Assembly (NCBI GenBank): GCA_963732845.1
Contig: CAVTBE010000011.1
Span: 305,237 to 369,236, forward strand
Direction: 5' to 3'
Source: CAVSRC01 sp963732845
GTDB lineage: Bacteria > Pseudomonadota > Alphaproteobacteria > Rhizobiales > Kaistiaceae
Length of the DNA: 64,000 nt
In this document: one piece after another, positions 33,705 through 42,970 of the stretch
Layout: the number at the start of each line of letters is the position of its first letter
Position numbering within the stretch: position 1 is the stretch's first letter
The notes under the pieces: model-generated
Databases searched by the model: none
What the model was told of the DNA's origin: nothing
Seen by the model: only the letters and a program-made list of their open reading frames with translations
Program-made: the position numbers and the translations under genes

Positions 33705-34685
33705 TCAACTCTGCAGCGAGCGGCCCACCTTTTCCGCGATCCGGTCGACGGTCGGCAGGATCATGTCTTCGAGCACGTCGGCGGCCGGGAGCGGAACGTG
33801 CGGCGTGGTGATGCGCACCGGCGGGCCATCGAGGTCGTAGAACGCCTCATCGGCGACGATGGAAACGATCTCCGCTCCCCAGCCGCAAAGGCGCGGGTTC
33901 TCCTCGACCGTAAAAAGACGGTTGGTGCGGGCGACCGATCCGAGAATTGTCTGGGTGTCGAGGGGAACCAGGGAGCGGACGTCGATCACCTCGCAATCGA
34001 TGCCCTGTTCCGCCTGGAGCCGCTCGGCAGCGGCAAGCGCACGCGGCACCATCAGGGCAAGCGCCAGGATGGTGGCATCCTTGCCAGGCCGCACGATGCG
34101 GGCGGTGCCGAGGGAATCGATGATGTCGCCGTCGGGTACCTCGCCCTTGGTCGGATAGAGCGACTTGTGCTCGAAGAAGATCACCGGATCCGGATCGCGA
34201 ACCGCCGCGCTGAAGAGGCCGATGACGTCGCGCGGCGTCGATGGCGCGACGACCTTCAGGCCCGGGATCATCATGCACCAGTTCTCGACGCTCTGGCTGT
34301 GCTGGGCGCCGAAGCGCGAACCGGCGCCATTGCCGGTGCGCACGACCAGGGGGCATTTGAGCTGGCCGTTCGACATGTAGCGGCTCTTCGGAAACTGGTT
34401 GGCGATGAAATCGAAGCAGACCGCCAGGAAATCCGAGAACATGATTTCGGCGATCGGCTTGAGGCCGGTCATCGCCGCGCCCATCGCGGCGCCGAGAATC
34501 GCCTGTTCCGAGATCGGCGTATCGCGCACGCGGCGCGGCCCGAACCGCTCGAGCAGGCCGACGGTTGCCTTGAACACGCCACCGGCGCCGGCGACATCCT
34601 CGCCAAGGAACACGACATCGGGATCGCGCTCCATCTCCAGCGCGATGGCGTGGGCGACAGCATCACGATAGGTCAATTCCGCCAT
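33705..34685 (-). CDS. 2-oxoacid dehydrogenase E1 component, beta subunit
   Basis: 326 aa, the usual length. GEDVAGAGGVFKATVGL, the TPISEQAILGAAMGAA segment with the thiamine-activating Glu region, and HSQSVENWCMMIPGLKVVAPSTP are typical of PdhB/AcoB/BkdB. It pairs with the E1alpha encoded immediately upstream (13-base overlap) to decarboxylate a 2-oxoacid or cleave acetoin with ThDP. Confidence 0.9.
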   Translation of the reverse strand: MAELTYRDAVAHAIALEMERDPDVVFLGEDVAGAGGVFKATVGLLERFGPRRVRDTPISEQAILGAAMGAAMTGLKPIAEIMFSDFLAVCFDFIANQFPKSRYMSNGQLKCPLVVRTGNGAGSRFGAQHSQSVENWCMMIPGLKVVAPSTPRDVIGLFSAAVRDPDPVIFFEHKSLYPTKGEVPDGDIIDSLGTARIVRPGKDATILALALMVPRALAAAERLQAEQGIDCEVIDVRSLVPLDTQTILGSVARTNRLFTVEENPRLCGWGAEIVSIVADEAFYDLDGPPVRITTPHVPLPAADVLEDMILPTVDRIAEKVGRSLQS

Positions 34686-35719
34686 GCCCAGCCTCCATCG
34701 GCAAAAACATCGGTTGTGAGGATCTCGGCGGTCGGCATCGGCGCCGCCTTGCAGATCTCGGTTGCCTCATCGACCTCGCGCACGACCTCCGCCTCGATTG
34801 CAGCGATGGCTTCCTCGGGAATGTCGAACTGGGCAAGGCGGGCGCGATAGAAGGGGATGGGATCGCGCTTCAGCCATTCCTCCAGCTCCCCGGGCGGACG
34901 GTACTTCGCCGGGTCGGCGCGGGAATGGCCGCTGTGGCGATAGGTGAGGCATTCGATCAGCGACGGCCCTTCGCCGGCGCGGGCGCGGGCGAAGGCAGCG
35001 CTTGCCGTCCGATAGACCGTGTCGGCATCGTTGCCGTCGATCACGATGCGCTCGAGACCGTAGGAGGCGGCTCGGTCCGCGGCCGGCTGCGGCACAGCCG
35101 TCACGTCGCGGATGGGCGTGTATTCCATGTACAGGTTGTTCTCGCAGACGAAGATGACGGGCAGCTTCCAGACTGCGGCGAAATTGAGCGCTTCGTGGAA
35201 GGCGCCGATATTGGTCGTGCCGTCGCCGAAGAAGCAGACCGAGACGTCGCCGTCGCCCTTGTACTGGGCGCGCCAGGCCGCGCCGCAGGCGATCGGCAGA
35301 TGGGCGCCGACAATGGCGTAGGATCCCATCACACCGTGCTCGACCGAGGTGAGGTGCATCGAGCCGCCCTTGCCGCGCATCAGGCCGTTGTCGCGCTGCA
35401 TCAGTTCGCCGAGCACCTTCTCGACCGGCACGCCGCGGGCAAGGGTGTGGGCATGGCCGCGATAAGTGCAGAAGCTGAGGTCGCCGGGGCGCATGGCAAC
35501 GGCAACGCCGGCGGCGATCGCCTCCTGCCCGATCGACAGGTGACTGGTGCCCTTGACCAGGTTCTGCAGGAACAGGTCATAGGCGCGTTGTTCCGCATGG
35601 CGGATGACCAGCTGGGTGCGATAGAGGCCGAGGCGGATCTCCTCGCCGAGATCGTCATTGGCGAGGAGCGCAGGCTGCTGCTTGCGCCGACCGTTCGATT
35701 GCACACTCGCCTTGCTCAT
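34673..35719 (-). CDS. 2-oxoacid dehydrogenase E1 component, alpha subunit
   Basis: 348 aa. The ThDP/Mg site GDG..NN is clear (GDG 165-167, NN 194-195), and GKGGSMHLTSVEHGVMGSYA and YRHSGHSRADP (phosphorylation-loop equivalent) are as in PdhA/AcoA. It starts 123 bases after livF on the same strand; a ribosome site GGGAG precedes the ATG. No internal promoter was evident, so it is probably part of the long importer run. Confidence 0.9.
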   Translation of the reverse strand: MSKASVQSNGRRKQQPALLANDDLGEEIRLGLYRTQLVIRHAEQRAYDLFLQNLVKGTSHLSIGQEAIAAGVAVAMRPGDLSFCTYRGHAHTLARGVPVEKVLGELMQRDNGLMRGKGGSMHLTSVEHGVMGSYAIVGAHLPIACGAAWRAQYKGDGDVSVCFFGDGTTNIGAFHEALNFAAVWKLPVIFVCENNLYMEYTPIRDVTAVPQPAADRAASYGLERIVIDGNDADTVYRTASAAFARARAGEGPSLIECLTYRHSGHSRADPAKYRPPGELEEWLKRDPIPFYRARLAQFDIPEEAIAAIEAEVVREVDEATEICKAAPMPTAEILTTDVFADGGWAWRN

Positions 35720-35842
35720 CGTTTTGCTCCCTCGCGGCGTGCCGCCGTCAGAATTACGCCCGGTTCAGGCTGAAGGATTTGAGCGAGAACATCGGCTCAC
35801 CGGTTCGCCGCGCCGAGGGCGCCGTCTGGCGTCGCCGCATCA

Positions 35843-36667
35843 TCACTGCAGGGTCTGGCGGGGAGCGGAATGCGACGCCGCAACCGCCGTGCCCATGGTG
35901 CTGCTGGCGCCGGCGCCGAGATAGAGCCGGGCAACTTCGGGATCGTTGAGCAAGCTGGCCCCGGTTCCGTTGAGCGCAATGCGGCCGGCTTCGAGGACTG
36001 CGGCCTGATCCGCCACGGCCAGGCCGGAGCGGGCGTTCTGCTCGACCAGAAGAACGGTCCGCCCGTCCCTTGCCAGCGCCGCAATCGACGCAAACACCGA
36101 CTTGCGTGCTTTCTGGTCGAGCCCGATCGATGGCTCGTCGAGCAGGACGAGCGACGGATCGAGCATCAACGAACGCGCCAGTTCGACCTGCTTCTGCTCA
36201 CCGCCGGAGAGCGAACCGGCTGCCGCATGCCGACGTTCGGCAACGATCGGGAACAGCGCGGCGACGCGCTCCACCCGTTCGCGGACCAGTGCCTTGTCGG
36301 ACAGGATGAAGGCTCCCATCAGCACGTTCTCCCAGACCGTCATCCCCGGAAAGAGGCTGCGATCCTGAGAAACATGGACGATGCCGCGCGTCAGCCGCTG
36401 GCGAGGCGACAGGCGACCGATGTCCTCGTCGCGAAACACCACCTGGCCGTCCTGGGGATGGAGGAGCCCGCTGATCGTCTTGAGTACGGTCGACTTGCCG
36501 GAGCCGTTCGGGCCGATCAGACACAGGATCTTGCCGCTCTCGACCGCCAGGTCGATGCCTTTGAGGATCAGGCCGGCGCCGTATCCCGCCGTCACGCCGG
36601 AGAGTTGCAGGAGAATCGGCTCTGCGCCGCCTTGTGGCTTCCGTGGGTTGATTCCGTCATTCATCAT
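35843..36667 (-). CDS. livF: Branched-chain-type ABC transporter ATP-binding protein LivF
   Basis: 274 aa from ATG 36665-36667, preceded by GAGGCG; a start 30 bases upstream would overlap livG. Walker A GPNGSGKST at 52-60, YVSQ-like HVSQDRSLFPGMTV, signature LSGGEQKQV and Walker B LVLLDEPS are intact. The protein carries about 25 extra residues at each end compared with typical LivF (about 235). Confidence 0.88.
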   Translation of the reverse strand: MMNDGINPRKPQGGAEPILLQLSGVTAGYGAGLILKGIDLAVESGKILCLIGPNGSGKSTVLKTISGLLHPQDGQVVFRDEDIGRLSPRQRLTRGIVHVSQDRSLFPGMTVWENVLMGAFILSDKALVRERVERVAALFPIVAERRHAAAGSLSGGEQKQVELARSLMLDPSLVLLDEPSIGLDQKARKSVFASIAALARDGRTVLLVEQNARSGLAVADQAAVLEAGRIALNGTGASLLNDPEVARLYLGAGASSTMGTAVAASHSAPRQTLQ

Positions 36668-36677
36668 TGCGTGCGCC

Positions 36678-37409
36678 TCAGTCGCCGAGATACGCATCGA
36701 GGACGAGCGGGTCGACCTGCACCTCGGCCGGCGTTCCCATCGCGATCGTCGTCCCGCGATCGAGCACGATCACGGGATTGCAGAGCCGCATGACCAGTTG
36801 CATGTCGTGCTCGACAATGAGGAAGGTCACCCCCTCCTTGTGGCGGGCCCGGATGTGGTGCTCCATGGTGTTGATCATCACCGGGTTGACGCCGGCGGTC
36901 GGCTCGTCGAGCAAGACGAGCTTCGGGCGGCTCATCAGAACCGCGGCGAACTCGAGAAGCTTGCGCTGGCCATAGGAGAGATCGCGGGCCGGCAGGTCGG
37001 AGAGGCCGGAGAGGCGGAACTCCTCCAGCATTTCATGTGCCCGCCGTCGGTCGCTGCCCGTCAGTCGGGCGCCGAACAGGCTCCGCCAGGAATGCCCCGC
37101 GGCAACCACCAGATTTTCTTCGACCGACAGTTCCGGGAAGATGCGCGCCTGCTGAAACGTCCGCGACAATCCCTGTCGGTAGAGCTGGCCGGGGTCGGGC
37201 TCGCTCACCACGTGGCCGTCAAAGCGGATGGCACCGGAATCGCTCTTGAGGTAGCCGGTGATGATGTTGAAGGCGGTGGTCTTGCCCGATCCGTTCGGCC
37301 CGATGAGCGCCGTGATCGAGCCTTTCTCGACCGCAAAGCTGCAATCGTCGACGGCGCGGACGCCGCCAAAGTGTTTGCTCAGCCGGTCGACGTCGAGGAG
37401 CGCGGTCAT
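36678..37409 (-). CDS. livG: Branched-chain-type ABC transporter ATP-binding protein LivG
   Basis: 243 aa. Walker A GPNGSGKTT at 37-45; FQQARIFPELSVEENL; a slightly divergent signature LSYGQRKLLE, usual in LivG; Walker B LVLLDEPTAGVNP and LIVEHDM. ATG overlaps the livM stop (ATGA). Works with LivF as an ATPase heterodimer. Confidence 0.9.
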   Translation of the reverse strand: MTALLDVDRLSKHFGGVRAVDDCSFAVEKGSITALIGPNGSGKTTAFNIITGYLKSDSGAIRFDGHVVSEPDPGQLYRQGLSRTFQQARIFPELSVEENLVVAAGHSWRSLFGARLTGSDRRRAHEMLEEFRLSGLSDLPARDLSYGQRKLLEFAAVLMSRPKLVLLDEPTAGVNPVMINTMEHHIRARHKEGVTFLIVEHDMQLVMRLCNPVIVLDRGTTIAMGTPAEVQVDPLVLDAYLGD

Positions 37410-38428
37410 CGCTCTGCCACCTGCAGCTTGTCGATCGTCCCGGCATCCGCCGCTGCCGCTCCCAGCGACAGACGCTTGCGCATGCGGTGTCCACGCAGGC
37501 GATCGGTGATCGTCGGCAGGATTCCGCGCGGCAGCAGCAGCATGATGATCAGGAAGATCGCCGCATAAGCCAGCAGATAGACCTGGCTGGCGCCGAACTG
37601 ATAGGCGAAGGTCTGCTGCGCCGGCACCAGAATGAACGCGCCGATGACCGGCCCCCACAAGGTCGCCCGCCCGCCCAGGAACGTCATCAGAACCATGCCG
37701 ATGGTGACCAGCGGATCCACGGCGAACTGGGGATAGACGAAGCCGACGTAATAGGCCCAAACCCCGCCGATCATCGCCGTGATGCCGACGCTGACGGCGA
37801 AGGCAATCAGCTTGACGCCGGTGACATGCACGCCAACGCCCTCGGCCTTGTCCTCGTCGGCGCGTACGGCCAGCAGCGACAGGCCGATCTTGGAGCGACG
37901 GCAATAGAAGGAGACGCCCATGGCCAGGGCGAGCAGCGCCAGCATCGCGTAATAGAACGGCCAGTCATAAGTGGCCGTCGGGAAGGGCGGGATGCCGACC
38001 GCCTTGCCCTGCGCCCCGTCGGTGATCCCCCTCAGGTTGAACGCCAGCGTCTGGGCGATGAAGAGCACGGTGATCGTGACGATGGCAAACACATCGGAGC
38101 GGGTTCGCATGGCGATCCATCCGATGGGCACACTTGCCAGAGCGGCGCCGAGGCCGATCACCGGCAGCAGAAGGAAGGGCCAGTAGCCGTTGCCGACATC
38201 GTTCTCAAAGACGATGGCAATGGCATAGGCGCCGATACCGAAGAAGGCGGCGTGGCCGAGGGAGGGGTAGCCCGCATAGCCGCCGAGCAGGTTCCACGCG
38301 CTCGCCAGGGCGGCATACATGAGCGTGAAGATCATCATATTGAGGATCCACTGCGGCCCGACCGCGAAGGGCAGCAGCGTGAACGCGCCGAAGAACACGA
38401 CGGCGCGGATGAGACCGGCGCCCTTCAT
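37406..38428 (-). CDS. livM: Branched-chain-type ABC transporter permease LivM
   Basis: 340 aa with about nine hydrophobic helices. NLLGGYAGYPSLGHAAFFGIGAYA is the LivM signature region, and FLGGRATLWGPVIGAFIL is the conserved cytoplasmic loop. ATG overlaps the livH stop, and its own stop overlaps livG. A 35-residue polar tail follows the last helix. Confidence 0.9.
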   Translation of the reverse strand: MKGAGLIRAVVFFGAFTLLPFAVGPQWILNMMIFTLMYAALASAWNLLGGYAGYPSLGHAAFFGIGAYAIAIVFENDVGNGYWPFLLLPVIGLGAALASVPIGWIAMRTRSDVFAIVTITVLFIAQTLAFNLRGITDGAQGKAVGIPPFPTATYDWPFYYAMLALLALAMGVSFYCRRSKIGLSLLAVRADEDKAEGVGVHVTGVKLIAFAVSVGITAMIGGVWAYYVGFVYPQFAVDPLVTIGMVLMTFLGGRATLWGPVIGAFILVPAQQTFAYQFGASQVYLLAYAAIFLIIMLLLPRGILPTITDRLRGHRMRKRLSLGAAAADAGTIDKLQVAER

Positions 38429-39303
38429 ATCGCGCCCCGCATCTGTGCACCGAACAGACCGGTGGGGCGAACCAGCAGAACGAGCAGCAGCACAATGAAG
38501 AAGGCAAAATCCGACCACACCGGCGAAAAGAGCATGGCGATGACCGCGGAGCCGACGCCCATCACCAGGGCCGCGATGATCGATCCGCCGATGCTGCCCA
38601 GTCCGCCGAGCACGACGATCGTCAGCAGGCGGCTGATCAGGTCGTAGTGGCTGCCGGGATTGAACGGCGAGATGATGCCGAAGACGGCCCCCGAGGCGGC
38701 CGCCGTCGCCGTGCCCAGGCCGAAGCCGAATGCGGCGACCATCTTCGCGTTGACGCCGAGCAGCTGTGCCGACATCGGGTTCTGAACCGTCGCCCGGATC
38801 GCCCATCCGAACTTGGTGTGGTGCATGACCAGGTAGAGAAGTCCGAGCATCGCAAGCGACAGCAGGAAGGCATAGAAGCGGACCGCGTTCACCTGATAGC
38901 CGAGCACCGTCCAGCTGAAGTTCTCGTAGCCGGGCTGGATCGATCGAAACGTCGTGGCATAGGACAGCGCCAGGAAGCCCTCGATGCCGAGCGCCATGGC
39001 AAAGGTGACAAGCAGCGACAGGTGCGGCGCCTCATCGGAACGCAATGGGCGCAACAGCCCCCATTGGGCTGCCGCGCCAACCAGGAACAGAACGGGTGTC
39101 GTGATCAGGATCGACAGGAACGGGTCGAGACCCGTCATGGTGAACAGGCTGAACGACAGATAGGCGGCCAGGATGACAAAGGCCGCCTGTGCGAGATTGA
39201 CGACCTTCATGATGCCGAAAATGAGGGTCTGACCGCTGGCCATCAGGGCATAGACGCCGCCGGTCAGCATGCCCAGGATGACGGCCTGGATCAAAGCGTG
39301 CAT
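38425..39303 (-). CDS. livH: Branched-chain-type ABC transporter permease LivH
   Basis: 292 aa with eight or so hydrophobic helices; GGVYALMASGQTLIFGIMKVVNLAQ at the N terminus and VVLGGLGSIGGSIIAALVMG near the C terminus mark LivH. It follows the binding-protein gene by 75 bases, the usual looser gap after a periplasmic component. Confidence 0.9.
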   Translation of the reverse strand: MHALIQAVILGMLTGGVYALMASGQTLIFGIMKVVNLAQAAFVILAAYLSFSLFTMTGLDPFLSILITTPVLFLVGAAAQWGLLRPLRSDEAPHLSLLVTFAMALGIEGFLALSYATTFRSIQPGYENFSWTVLGYQVNAVRFYAFLLSLAMLGLLYLVMHHTKFGWAIRATVQNPMSAQLLGVNAKMVAAFGFGLGTATAAASGAVFGIISPFNPGSHYDLISRLLTIVVLGGLGSIGGSIIAALVMGVGSAVIAMLFSPVWSDFAFFIVLLLVLLVRPTGLFGAQMRGAI

Positions 39304-39378
39304 TGCGCTTTTTCCTGCTCGGTTCTGTTGACGTCGCCGCGACGCATGCCCCGACCGGGCATGCGTCGCAGCCGTTTC

Positions 39379-40584
39379 TCAGCCGCCCCAGGCGGGCTTC
39401 GGCGCGACCGGCGCGTGTTGCGCACGATCCGGCGGGAACACGGTGACCAGTTTGCCGCCGATCCACTCGGTCAGCAGGTACTCGCCCTGCGGCGCGCCGT
39501 CGGCATCCCAGCTCAGATCACCGACGAGAGTCGGCCAGGTGCCGCTGTGCAGCGTCTTGATGATCGTCGCATTGTCGACCTTGCCGGTCTTCTCGGCGAC
39601 CTGCTCCAGAATCAGGCCGGCGGAGTAGGCCTCGGCCGAGGTGCTGTCGATGCCGTAGGCGTCACCACCATACTTCGCGATGTAGGCGGCGATGAACGCC
39701 TTGCTGCCGGATACCGGCGAATCCGGATACCAGTCGCCGCTGGTGAAGACGCCTTCGGTATTCTTGGCGCCCACCTTGTCGGGGAATTCGGTCGGCGAGT
39801 TGGCGCCGTTCGACAGGAAGAGCCATTTCGGATTGAACTTGAGCTGGATCATCGCCTTCACCTGGGCGAAAGCGTCGAGAGACTGGGTTCCGCCGACGAC
39901 GACGTCGGGGTTCTTCGCCGCGTAGCCGGCGACGATCGGCGTGAGGTCGGCCGACTCGGCCGGATAGGTCTCGTCGTAGACCGTCTTGATCCCGGCCGCC
40001 TCGAACTCGTTCTTGACGTAGTCGGCGATCGGCGCGGCGAAGGGATCGTCGAGCTTGGCATAGGCCGCGGTCTTCGGACGCTGGTCGGGCGGCAGCGACA
40101 GGATGTACTTGGCGAAAATGTCGCCGCCCTTCACGACAGGCGCCGGCTGCACGAAGAACAGATTGTCGAGGTGCTGGGCAAAGACCTTCGGGCCGCCGCC
40201 GGCGGGCTCGATGAAGGCGTAGCCGTAGCGCTTGGCGACACGCGCCGAGGGGATGGTCAGCAGGCTCGAGAACGGCCCGAAGACGATATCGACCTTATCC
40301 TGGGTGATGAGGTTCTGATAGTTGGTCACCACCTGGTCCGGACTGGAGGCGTCGTTGACGATCTTGACCTCGACCTTGCGGCCGAGAATGCCGCCCTTCT
40401 TGTTGACGTCGTCAGCCCACAGCTCATAGCCGCGCTGTGCGGCCTTGCCGGGGTCGGCGAAATCGCCGGTGAGCGACAGCGATATGCCGATCTTGAGTGG
40501 CGGTGCATCGGCGGCGGCAGCCGCACCCGTGATCAGCACGGTTGCAGCGGCGGCAGTCGTGAACAGCTTAAACAGACGGGTCAT
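39379..40584 (-). CDS. Periplasmic binding protein of the LivK/amide-urea type
   Basis: 401 aa. Signal peptide ends near ITGAAAAA (about residue 25). The mature start LKIGISLSLTGDFADPGKAA is the typical Peripla_BP_6 opening, and TQDKVDIVFGPFSSLLTIPSA lines the pocket in relatives. Family members bind amino acids, amides, urea, aromatic acids or small amines. The ligand here is unknown; context suggests the substrate of the M24 enzyme encoded upstream. The C-terminal PKPAWGG resembles the motif in other amide-type relatives. Confidence 0.88.
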   Translation of the reverse strand: MTRLFKLFTTAAAATVLITGAAAAADAPPLKIGISLSLTGDFADPGKAAQRGYELWADDVNKKGGILGRKVEVKIVNDASSPDQVVTNYQNLITQDKVDIVFGPFSSLLTIPSARVAKRYGYAFIEPAGGGPKVFAQHLDNLFFVQPAPVVKGGDIFAKYILSLPPDQRPKTAAYAKLDDPFAAPIADYVKNEFEAAGIKTVYDETYPAESADLTPIVAGYAAKNPDVVVGGTQSLDAFAQVKAMIQLKFNPKWLFLSNGANSPTEFPDKVGAKNTEGVFTSGDWYPDSPVSGSKAFIAAYIAKYGGDAYGIDSTSAEAYSAGLILEQVAEKTGKVDNATIIKTLHSGTWPTLVGDLSWDADGAPQGEYLLTEWIGGKLVTVFPPDRAQHAPVAPKPAWGG

Positions 40585-40632
40585 GCCTTTCCCTCCCTAT
40601 CTCCTCCCGGGGCGATCTGGCCGCCTCCGACT

Positions 40633-41604
40633 TCACGTCTTGGTTTCGAGGCCGCTTGGCACGGTCTTGTTTTCGCTTCTCAGCGTCAGTCCTGCTGCAA
40701 GCGCCACCGTCTCGATCAGGGCGGCGAAATCCTCCGCCAGATAGGCGGCCGGATCCGGCTTGAGCTGAGCTGCGCCGAAATGCGCCTGCAGCGCCTCGCG
40801 GGTCGCTGCCGTCACCGGCATGGCGACATCGAGTTCGCGCGCGGCGGCAAGCCCAAGATCGAGATCCTTCCTGAGCAGGGCCGGCGTGAATGTCGTGGTG
40901 AAGTCGAGGTTGACCAGCGCCGGCGACTTGTAACGGGTGAAGATCGAGCCGAGCACGCTGTTGTTGATGAACTCAAGGAAGGCGTGGCGCGGAACTCCCG
41001 CCTTCTCGGCGAGCACGGTGATCTCCGACAGATTCTGGATGACGACGCCGAGCATGACGTTGTGGGCAATCTTGCAGAAGCGCGCGAGCTCGCCCTCGCC
41101 GACATAGGCCACGCCATTGCCGGCGATCTTGTCGAGGTAGGGGTGGGCGGTATCGAAGGCGTCGCGCGGTCCCGAGACGACCATGCTCAGCTTGCCGGCC
41201 CTGACGGTCTTGCCGTTGCCGCTGACCGGGGAAGCGAGAAGGATGGTGTTGTGATCGGCAAGGCGTCGACGGATGTCCGCCGACTCGTCCGCGCCGATGC
41301 TGGAGCAATCGACAACGATCCGTGGGCCGGCGCCCGCCGCGCCGTCGATCACGCCACTGTCGCCGAAAAGCACCTGTTCGACGTCCGCCGCCGTCGAGAC
41401 CATGGTGAACAGGATATCGACATTGCGGATGTCGGCCGGCCGATCGGTGAGAACCGCGCCCTTGGCGGCAAGCGGCTCCGCCTTGGCGCGGGTCCGGTTC
41501 CAGACATGCACCTGGTGGCCGGCGTCGAGCAGCCGTTCCGCCATCGGGAATCCCATGCGCCCGATGCCGATCCAGCCAATTCGGTGGGTATTCTCGTCGC
41601 TCAT
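40633..41604 (-). CDS. 3-hydroxyisobutyrate dehydrogenase-like NAD(P) oxidoreductase
   Basis: 323 aa beta-hydroxyacid dehydrogenase. Rossmann motif GWIGIGRMGFPMAERL at about 9-24, substrate loop DCSSIGADESADIRR, SPVSGNGKTVRAGKLS, and the catalytic Lys region CKIAHNVMLG. It would oxidise a 3-hydroxyacid to the semialdehyde, which would give the semialdehyde dehydrogenase in this run something to act on; that link is an inference. ATG 41602-41604 has GAGGA upstream. It lies 34 bases past the M24 gene. Confidence 0.85.
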   Translation of the reverse strand: MSDENTHRIGWIGIGRMGFPMAERLLDAGHQVHVWNRTRAKAEPLAAKGAVLTDRPADIRNVDILFTMVSTAADVEQVLFGDSGVIDGAAGAGPRIVVDCSSIGADESADIRRRLADHNTILLASPVSGNGKTVRAGKLSMVVSGPRDAFDTAHPYLDKIAGNGVAYVGEGELARFCKIAHNVMLGVVIQNLSEITVLAEKAGVPRHAFLEFINNSVLGSIFTRYKSPALVNLDFTTTFTPALLRKDLDLGLAAARELDVAMPVTAATREALQAHFGAAQLKPDPAAYLAEDFAALIETVALAAGLTLRSENKTVPSGLETKT

Positions 41605-41638
41605 CCAGTCCTCATCCGATGCATAACGGGGTGGATCT

Positions 41639-42955
41639 TCAGTAGGCGTTCGCGATGGGCAGTTCCTCTGCGGGGAAGAGGCTGATGACGCGGCAGCCCT
41701 TGTCGGTGACGACGACCTCTTCCTCGATGCGCGCGGCCGAGTATCCGTCCTTGGCCGGGCAGTAGGTTTCCAGCGCGAACACCATGCCGGTCTTGATTTC
41801 CATCGGCTGGTCGAGCGAGACGAGCCGCGAGATGATCGGCCGCTCGTGCAGGGCCAGGCCAAGGCCGTGGCCAAACTGCAGACCGAAGGCGGACATCTCG
41901 TCGGGGAAGCCGAATTCTTCCGCCGCCGGCCACATCGAGGCGACCTTGTCGGTCGAAACGCCCGGCTTGATCAGTTCGATCGCCCTGTCGAGCCAATCGC
42001 GGCACTGCTTGTAGGCGTCACGCTGCACCGGCGTCGCCCGGCCGACATTGAAGGTGCGGTAGTAGCAGGTGCGGTAGCCCTGGTAGGACTGCAGGATGTC
42101 GAAGAAGGCCTGGTCGCCGGGCCGGATGAGGCGATCGGTGAAATTGTGCGGGTGCGGATTGCAGCGCTCGCCGGAGATGGCGTTGATCGCCTCGACGTCG
42201 TCGGAGCCCATCGAGTAGAGCATCTCGTTGGCCTTGGCGACGATGTCGTTTTCGCGCACGCCAGGCTTCAGCTCCTCGTAGATCATGTGATAGGTGCCGT
42301 CGACCATGGCTGCCGCCTGGTTCAAGAGCACGATCTCGTCGATGTTCTTGATCTCGCGGGCGTCGAGCATGACTTGCTGGCCGTCGACGACCTTCATGCC
42401 GGCCGCCTGCAGCTCGAACAGCATGGCAGTCTCGGCCAGGTCGACGCCAACCGGCATCCGGTCGACGCCGGCGCCCTTCAACAGCGACATGATCTCTTGC
42501 GCATGGCGCTTCATGAGCCCGGCCGAGGGCGGCACGGTGCCGCGCATGCCGAGCATGCCGGCGCGCACGTTGTCCGGTGCCAGCCAGTCGCAATAGAGGC
42601 GGTGGTGGACGGCGGCCGAGCCGAAGTCCCAGACGACCGGTTCGGCGCCGCGCATCAACAGGGCGAAGCGGCAGAGCTTGTCGCGCTCCCATTCGCCGAT
42701 CTTGGTCGAGCTGACATAGCGGATGTTGTTGACGTCGAAGAGGAGCAACGCACCGCATTCGGAGGCGTCGAGGGCGGCGCGGGCGCGCGCCAGCCGATAG
42801 CGCTGCAGGCGACGGAAATCGACCCGGTTCTCGAAATCGACGTTGGTATGCCCCGGCGCCGGAATCTGGCGGCCCCAGTTCCAGTGCGGCGCGAGCGCAT
42901 CCGCTGTTGCCGCCCCGGCCGCGATCGCCCGCGGGTCTAGCCGCACTTCGTCCAT
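41639..42955 (-). CDS. M24-family (aminopeptidase P/creatinase/DddP-like) hydrolase with an altered metal site
   Basis: 438 aa. The N-terminal domain (GALLLFDVNNIRYVSST) and the C-terminal pita-bread domain are complete, without signal peptide. Of the five M24 metal ligands, Asp286 (FFDILQ), His363 (FGHGLG), Glu396 (FALET) and Glu411 or 412 are present, but the second Asp is Cys297 (YRTCYYRTF, where aminopeptidase P has D.TRTF). Creatinase and ectoine hydrolase are M24 enzymes that work without the dinuclear peptidase chemistry, and DddP is an M24 DMSP lyase, so a C-N or C-S bond-cleaving role on an imported small molecule is plausible. ATG 42953-42955 has GGGAGGGAAG upstream. First gene of the run facing the LacI regulator. 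Confidence 0.8.
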   Translation of the reverse strand: MDEVRLDPRAIAAGAATADALAPHWNWGRQIPAPGHTNVDFENRVDFRRLQRYRLARARAALDASECGALLLFDVNNIRYVSSTKIGEWERDKLCRFALLMRGAEPVVWDFGSAAVHHRLYCDWLAPDNVRAGMLGMRGTVPPSAGLMKRHAQEIMSLLKGAGVDRMPVGVDLAETAMLFELQAAGMKVVDGQQVMLDAREIKNIDEIVLLNQAAAMVDGTYHMIYEELKPGVRENDIVAKANEMLYSMGSDDVEAINAISGERCNPHPHNFTDRLIRPGDQAFFDILQSYQGYRTCYYRTFNVGRATPVQRDAYKQCRDWLDRAIELIKPGVSTDKVASMWPAAEEFGFPDEMSAFGLQFGHGLGLALHERPIISRLVSLDQPMEIKTGMVFALETYCPAKDGYSAARIEEEVVVTDKGCRVISLFPAEELPIANAY

Positions 42956-42970
42956 ACCGCTTCCCTCCCA

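Noticed and set aside
38647..41685. A 1012-codon open frame on the plus strand
   Set aside because: It lies antisense to livH, the binding-protein gene and the oxidoreductase, all of which have clear family motifs. Long antisense frames are normal in GC-rich DNA.
41639..42955. Naming the M24 protein DddP (DMSP lyase) or ectoine hydrolase
   Set aside because: The general fold matches, but the ligand change at Cys297 and the absence of other pathway genes (doeB, doeD, acrylate genes) make a specific name unsafe.
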